Assembly: GCA_910578805.1 (NCBI GenBank)
Contig: CAJTRS010000001.1
Span: 25,529 to 89,528, forward strand
Length of the DNA stretch: 64,000 nt
Source of the DNA: an uncultured Muribaculaceae bacterium
GTDB taxonomy: Bacteria > Bacteroidota > Bacteroidia > Bacteroidales > Muribaculaceae
Reading direction: 5' to 3'
Position numbers and translations under genes: made by a program. Position 1 is the first letter of the stretch; each line of letters opens with the position of its first letter. This document shows positions 61,409 to 64,000 of this stretch, one piece after another. Below the pieces are notes generated by a model. That model did not search any database. It was given only the letters and a program-made list of their open reading frames with translations, and was not told the DNA's origin.

Positions 61409-62914
61409 TCAGCCCTGAACCTCGGCAAGCATCTTCTTGCCCTTCTCTATGGCCTCGTCGATAGTGCCTACATTGAGGAACGCCTGCTCGGGATACTGGT
61501 CCATTTCGCCATTCAGAATCATCTTGAAACCGCGTATGGTTTCCGACAAGGGTACCATGACTCCGGGCAGACCGGTAAACTGCTCGGCCACAAAAAACGG
61601 CTGCGAGAGAAATCGCTGTGCACGGCGTGCGCGCGAAACCACCAGTTTGTCCTCGTCAGAAAGCTCGTCAACACCGAGAATGGCTATGATGTCCTGCAAT
61701 TCGTTGTATTTCTGCAAAAGTTGCTTCACGGCTTGCGCGGTATTGTAGTGATCCTCACCTATGATGTTGGGATCAAGAATACGCGAAGTGGATTCCAGAG
61801 GGTCCACAGCCGGATATATACCGAGTTCGGCTATCTTTCGGCTCAACACAGTGGTTGCGTCCAAGAAGCTGAAAGTGGTGGCCGGAGCAGGGTCGGTCAA
61901 GTCGTCGGCAGGCACATAAATGGCCTGAACCGATGTGATCGAACCGTTTTTGGTGGAGGTGATACGCTCCTGAAGCATACCCATCTCCGATGCGAGTGTA
62001 GGCTGATAGCCCACGGCCGACGGCATGCGGCCGAGAAGTGCCGACACCTCGCTACCCGCCTGCGTAAAACGGAATATATTGTCTATGAAGAGAAGTATCT
62101 CCTTGCCGCCGCCGTCCTGATCGCGGAACTGCTCGGCCACGGTAAGCCCCGAAAGAGCCACACGCAGACGCGCGCCCGGCGGTTCGTTCATCTGTCCGAA
62201 CACCAAAGTGGCCTGTGATTCGCCCACTTTCTCCATATCGACATCGTGAAGGTTCCACTCCCCTTTCTCCATGCCTTCTACAAATTTATCGCCATATTTC
62301 ATGACACCGCTCTCGATCATTTCACGGAGAAGATCGTTACCCTCACGGGTCCGCTCTCCAACACCGGTAAACACGGAGAAACCGTTGTGTCCCTTGGCGA
62401 TATTATTTATGAGCTCCATGATAAGCACTGTCTTGCCCACGCCGGCGCCGCCGAACAAACCGATCTTACCACCCTTGCTGTAAGGCTCGAGCAGGTCAAT
62501 CACCTTTATACCTGTATAAAGGATTTCTGTGCCTATGGTAAGTTCATCGAATTCGGGAGCCGGCTGATGAATAGGGCGCAGGTCATCGCGCTTCAATTCG
62601 GGCAGACGGTCAATGGCCTCACCGATCACATTCAGCAGACGGCCTTTCACCTGATTGCCTGTAGGTACGGCGATCGGACGGTCAAGGTTATCCACCTTCA
62701 TACCGCGACGCAGACCATCAGTACTCTCCATGGCCACACAGCGCACGATATTTTCGCCTATATGTTGCTCCACTTCAAGGATCAGCATGGAACCGTCGGG
62801 ACGATCCACTTTCAATGCGGTATAGATCGGAGGCAACACGTTGCCTTCACCCTCGAAAGCCACATCGACTACAGGGCCTATCACCTGTGCTATTTTACCA
62901 AATTTATCGCTCAT
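61409..62914 (-). CDS. atpD: ATP synthase F1 beta subunit
   Basis: Beta holds the catalytic sites of F1. The 501-residue protein has the P-loop GGAGVGKT at 155-162, the catalytic GERTREGND at 186-194 and the DELSDEDK segment of the DELSEED lever. It is the first ATP synthase gene in the cluster and begins only 29 bases after nuoH. No TAnnTTTG box is visible in that gap. Confidence 0.98.
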   Translation of the reverse strand: MSDKFGKIAQVIGPVVDVAFEGEGNVLPPIYTALKVDRPDGSMLILEVEQHIGENIVRCVAMESTDGLRRGMKVDNLDRPIAVPTGNQVKGRLLNVIGEAIDRLPELKRDDLRPIHQPAPEFDELTIGTEILYTGIKVIDLLEPYSKGGKIGLFGGAGVGKTVLIMELINNIAKGHNGFSVFTGVGERTREGNDLLREMIESGVMKYGDKFVEGMEKGEWNLHDVDMEKVGESQATLVFGQMNEPPGARLRVALSGLTVAEQFRDQDGGGKEILLFIDNIFRFTQAGSEVSALLGRMPSAVGYQPTLASEMGMLQERITSTKNGSITSVQAIYVPADDLTDPAPATTFSFLDATTVLSRKIAELGIYPAVDPLESTSRILDPNIIGEDHYNTAQAVKQLLQKYNELQDIIAILGVDELSDEDKLVVSRARRAQRFLSQPFFVAEQFTGLPGVMVPLSETIRGFKMILNGEMDQYPEQAFLNVGTIDEAIEKGKKMLAEVQG

Positions 62915-62943
62915 TGTAGAGTTTTGTGATTATTCAATTAATA

Positions 62944-64000
62944 TTATAAGTACCAGCCGAACACGATAACAAGTACCATCAGCACGAGGTTAAACAGATT
63001 TATCGGAAGCAGATACTTCCATTCCAACGCCAGCATCTGGTCGATACGCAGACGGGGGAACGTCCACTTGAACCATATTATGATGAACGACAGGAACACG
63101 GCCTTACCGATGAACCAAACCACGGAAGGTATATAATCCATTATGGCATTGAATCCGTCCCAACCGGGGAAATGCAACGGCATCCAGCCACCCAGGAACA
63201 ACAGGGTAGCCACACCCGATACCACGAAAAGGTTGAGATACTCGGCCAGATAGAAGAATCCGAAATGGATACCGGAGTATTCGGTGTGGTAACCGGCGGT
63301 AAGCTCGCTCTCGGCCTCGGGAAGGTCAAACGGGCCGCGGTTTGTCTCGGCGGTTCCGGCGATCATATATATGACAAACGCTATGAGCGCAGGCAGATGA
63401 CCCGAGAAGAGGAACCACAGATGATCCTGAGCCTCGACGATCTCCACCACATTCATGGTTCCGGCAAATGCCACCATGGTGAGCACCGACAGGCCTATCG
63501 ACAATTCGTAGCTGACCATTTGGGCTCCGGAGCGCAACGCACCGATGAGTGTAAATTTATTATTGCTTGACCAACCGGCAAGCAGAATTCCGAGCACACC
63601 GATCGACGACACGGCTATCAGGAAGAATATGCCGATATTGAAGTTGATTACCTGAAGGCCGTTGCCCCACGGGAGCACGGCAAATGCAAGCATCGACGCG
63701 AGTATCACCAGATAAGGTGCAAGCGCAAACAGGAATTTATCAGTGTGTTTTAGCGAAATAAGCTCTTTGATGAGTATCTTGAACATATCAGCCACACTCT
63801 GAAGCAACCCCCAGGGACCCACACGGTTGGGGCCGAGACGGCACTGGAACGCGGCACACACCTTACGCTCGAAATATATGTAAAACAGTGCCAATACGGA
63901 ATAAGCCAACAAGAGCACAAGGCCGATCAGCACACACTCGGTGACCACGGTGAGCCATTCGGGCATAAAAGACCTCAGTAGCGAGTCAATCCAAGTGGTT
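62944..64000 (-). CDS. nuoH: NADH-quinone oxidoreductase subunit H (5' end beyond the window)
   Basis: NuoH is the membrane subunit of complex I that helps form the quinone chamber. The segments ERKVCAAFQCRLGPNRVGPWGLLQSVADMFKIL and ETNRGPFDLPEAESELTAGYHTEYSGIHFGFFYLAEYLN are its signature. An ATG at 63966 gives 340 residues, but the frame stays open to the window edge. The preceding codons read TTWIDSLLRSF, which looks like the normal NuoH N-terminus before MPEWL, so the true start is probably outside. It is followed by atpD, not nuoI. Confidence 0.93.
   Translation of the reverse strand, partial: TTWIDSLLRSFMPEWLTVVTECVLIGLVLLLAYSVLALFYIYFERKVCAAFQCRLGPNRVGPWGLLQSVADMFKILIKELISLKHTDKFLFALAPYLVILASMLAFAVLPWGNGLQVINFNIGIFFLIAVSSIGVLGILLAGWSSNNKFTLIGALRSGAQMVSYELSIGLSVLTMVAFAGTMNVVEIVEAQDHLWFLFSGHLPALIAFVIYMIAGTAETNRGPFDLPEAESELTAGYHTEYSGIHFGFFYLAEYLNLFVVSGVATLLFLGGWMPLHFPGWDGFNAIMDYIPSVVWFIGKAVFLSFIIIWFKWTFPRLRIDQMLALEWKYLLPINLFNLVLMVLVIVFGWYL

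Overview
The window is a chromosomal stretch of a Bacteroidales bacterium. I infer a member of the Muribaculaceae or a close relative from roughly 50% GC, many -7 boxes of the form TAnnTTTG, the near absence of Shine-Dalgarno sequences, abundant short-lipobox lipoproteins and TonB-dependent receptors, and the ATP synthase gene order D-C-B-E-F-H-A-G. No phage, insertion sequence, integron or CRISPR array was seen. Apart from one toxin-like fossil, base and codon use look even throughout.

Layout. 1-6700: acyl-CoA ligase, divergent from mtaB and a glycosyltransferase; a lipoprotein; tcdA and an NlpC/P60 lipoprotein. 6900-16500: HtrA protease, a PIN-domain fossil, a large chitobiase-repeat secreted protein, an nfnA-nfnB-cls operon and a bleomycin-hydrolase-like peptidase. 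16500-23900: TonB receptor plus lipoprotein, glycyl-tRNA synthetase, LemA, FKBP lipoprotein, DUF4332 and PepSY-like proteins. 23900-30500: topoisomerase IV subunit A, DUF3316-like protein, S41 protease; then a lone trpB behind a complete trp-type attenuator (leader peptide with Trp-Trp, terminator and candidate antiterminator). 30500-35700: GH3/beta-lactamase fusion, 5'-nucleotidase and TRIC channel. 35800-40500: tRNA-Arg, a two-component system divergent from an outer-membrane receptor with three helically phased repeats between them, and initiator tRNA-Met. 40700-45400: prolyl oligopeptidase, lipoprotein and two metallo-beta-lactamase-fold proteins. 45400-49300: nagB, a porin-like protein and a NagB-like/PIG-L fusion. 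49550-64000: one long minus-strand energy operon.

The most unusual structure is that energy operon. The eight-gene F1Fo ATP synthase operon (atpDCBEFHAG) sits exactly between nuoH and nuoI of the complex I operon, all on one strand with gaps of 4-47 bases and no visible promoter or terminator inside. The proton pump and the proton-driven synthase would therefore share transcripts. The second standout is the trp attenuator in front of an orphan trpB, which looks like the surviving head of a trp operon. Other points worth a look are a NagB-like domain and an MBL-fold protein that have lost their family catalytic residues, an Nfn-type electron-bifurcating pair with an Asp cluster ligand, and a Met-rich loop in a TonB receptor.
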